From: Actinomycetes bacterium
GTDB taxonomy: Bacteria; Actinomycetota; Actinomycetes; Propionibacteriales; Nocardioidaceae
Reading direction: 5' to 3'
DNA length: 10,045 nt
NCBI GenBank assembly: GCA_029779385.1
Contig: JAKPAQ010000475.1
Span: 1 to 10,045 of the forward strand
Of this stretch, positions 9,714 to 10,045 are shown one piece after another. A model generated the notes under the pieces. It was not told the DNA's origin. It saw nothing but the letters and a program-made list of their open reading frames with translations, and made no database searches. The stretch's first letter is position 1, and the number at the start of each line of letters is the position of its first letter. The translations under genes were made by a program, and so were the position numbers.

Positions 9714-10045
9714 GGGTTCCTTGCTATTGGCGCGTTGATCTTTCGACGTAGATGGATTTCGCGGATGGGCGCAACCTTTGAGCTATGCGTCAATCACGGG
9801 ATCGAGCACTCCGCCAGAGGTTGGATGCTTGGCGTTGCGGTCTACGGGGACACCGAAATCACGTGGTACCGGACCTTCTCGCTTTCACCAAAAGCTAGGC
9901 ATCGTTTCGTGCGTGGGGAAGTGATGATTGAGGGGCGCCGCGACCCCGAGGGGGCCGAGGATTATGCCCTGCACCGCGACAGCGTAATTATCGGCGCGTC
10001 GGCCGCCGATGGAGTGCAGCAGTTTGCCCTAAGTCAAAACTCGCT
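9663..10045 (+). CDS. DUF2550 family single-pass membrane protein, 3' end outside the window
   Basis: The first 127 codons are present and the frame is open to the window edge. A hydrophobic helix at about 7-27 (LVDSLALIVFFGFLAIGALI) is followed by the basic stop-transfer RRRW and a soluble domain. That domain contains RGWMLGVAVYGDTEITWYRT at 52-71 and FSLSPKARHRFVRGEVMIEG at 72-91. The layout of one N-terminal helix, a GW.xGv..Y stretch, a W/Y-R-x-x-SLxP segment and then x-R-R-x-P matches the DUF2550 proteins that follow atpC in many actinobacteria (for example Rv1312). The function of the family is unknown. Topology predicts an N-terminal anchor with the domain on the cytoplasmic side, given the RRR after the helix; that is an inference. 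The GTG start has a strong GAGGGAG at 6 bases, and a downstream TTG would lose the anchor. Codon use looks slightly less biased than in the atp genes. Confidence 0.8.
   Translation, partial: MPFWWWLVDSLALIVFFGFLAIGALIFRRRWISRMGATFELCVNHGIEHSARGWMLGVAVYGDTEITWYRTFSLSPKARHRFVRGEVMIEGRRDPEGAEDYALHRDSVIIGASAADGVQQFALSQNS

Overview
The window is a conserved actinobacterial (Actinomycetota) housekeeping locus. It holds the complete F1Fo ATP synthase operon and the genes that usually flank it. All genes lie on the + strand and are tightly packed. The assignment rests on three things: gene order prmC - tsaC - wecA - atpI-like - atpB-E-F-H-A-G-D-C - DUF2550; subunit features typical of Actinomycetota (a long delta subunit, a C-terminal extension on alpha, an insertion loop in gamma); and moderately high GC (roughly 55-60% by eye). 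Subunits b and delta are separate genes, so this is not the mycobacterial b-delta fusion arrangement. Species or genus cannot be named from the sequence.

Region 1 (1-2013) holds the 3' end of prmC (release-factor glutamine methyltransferase), tsaC/sua5 (tRNA threonylcarbamoyladenosine synthesis) and a WecA/TagO-type polyprenyl-phosphate GlcNAc-1-phosphate transferase for cell-envelope glycopolymers. These are joined by 4-8 base overlaps, so they are probably co-translated. Region 2 (2010-2630) holds two small membrane proteins: a four-helix AtpI-like protein and a 63-residue AtpZ-like hairpin, both expected to help Fo/c-ring assembly. Region 3 (2709-9637) encodes subunits a, c, b, delta, alpha, gamma, beta and epsilon. 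All key catalytic and proton-path residues are visible, and no gene is broken. Region 4 (9663 to the right edge) is the start of a DUF2550 single-pass membrane protein, cut by the window end.

No stretch longer than 300 bases lacks a gene. The largest gaps are the 78 bases before atpB, which contain a 12-bp palindrome and a strong Shine-Dalgarno for a TTG start, and the 76 bases before atpE, which are AT-rich with a strong Shine-Dalgarno. I found no convincing promoter, RNA gene, mobile element or CRISPR array.

The most notable structure is a perfect 15-bp inverted repeat followed by a T-tract just after atpC (9643-9713). It looks like an intrinsic terminator for the atp operon, yet it contains the ribosome-binding site, start codon and first codons of the DUF2550 gene. 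Otherwise the window is ordinary core metabolism, and I see no undescribed defence or mobile system.
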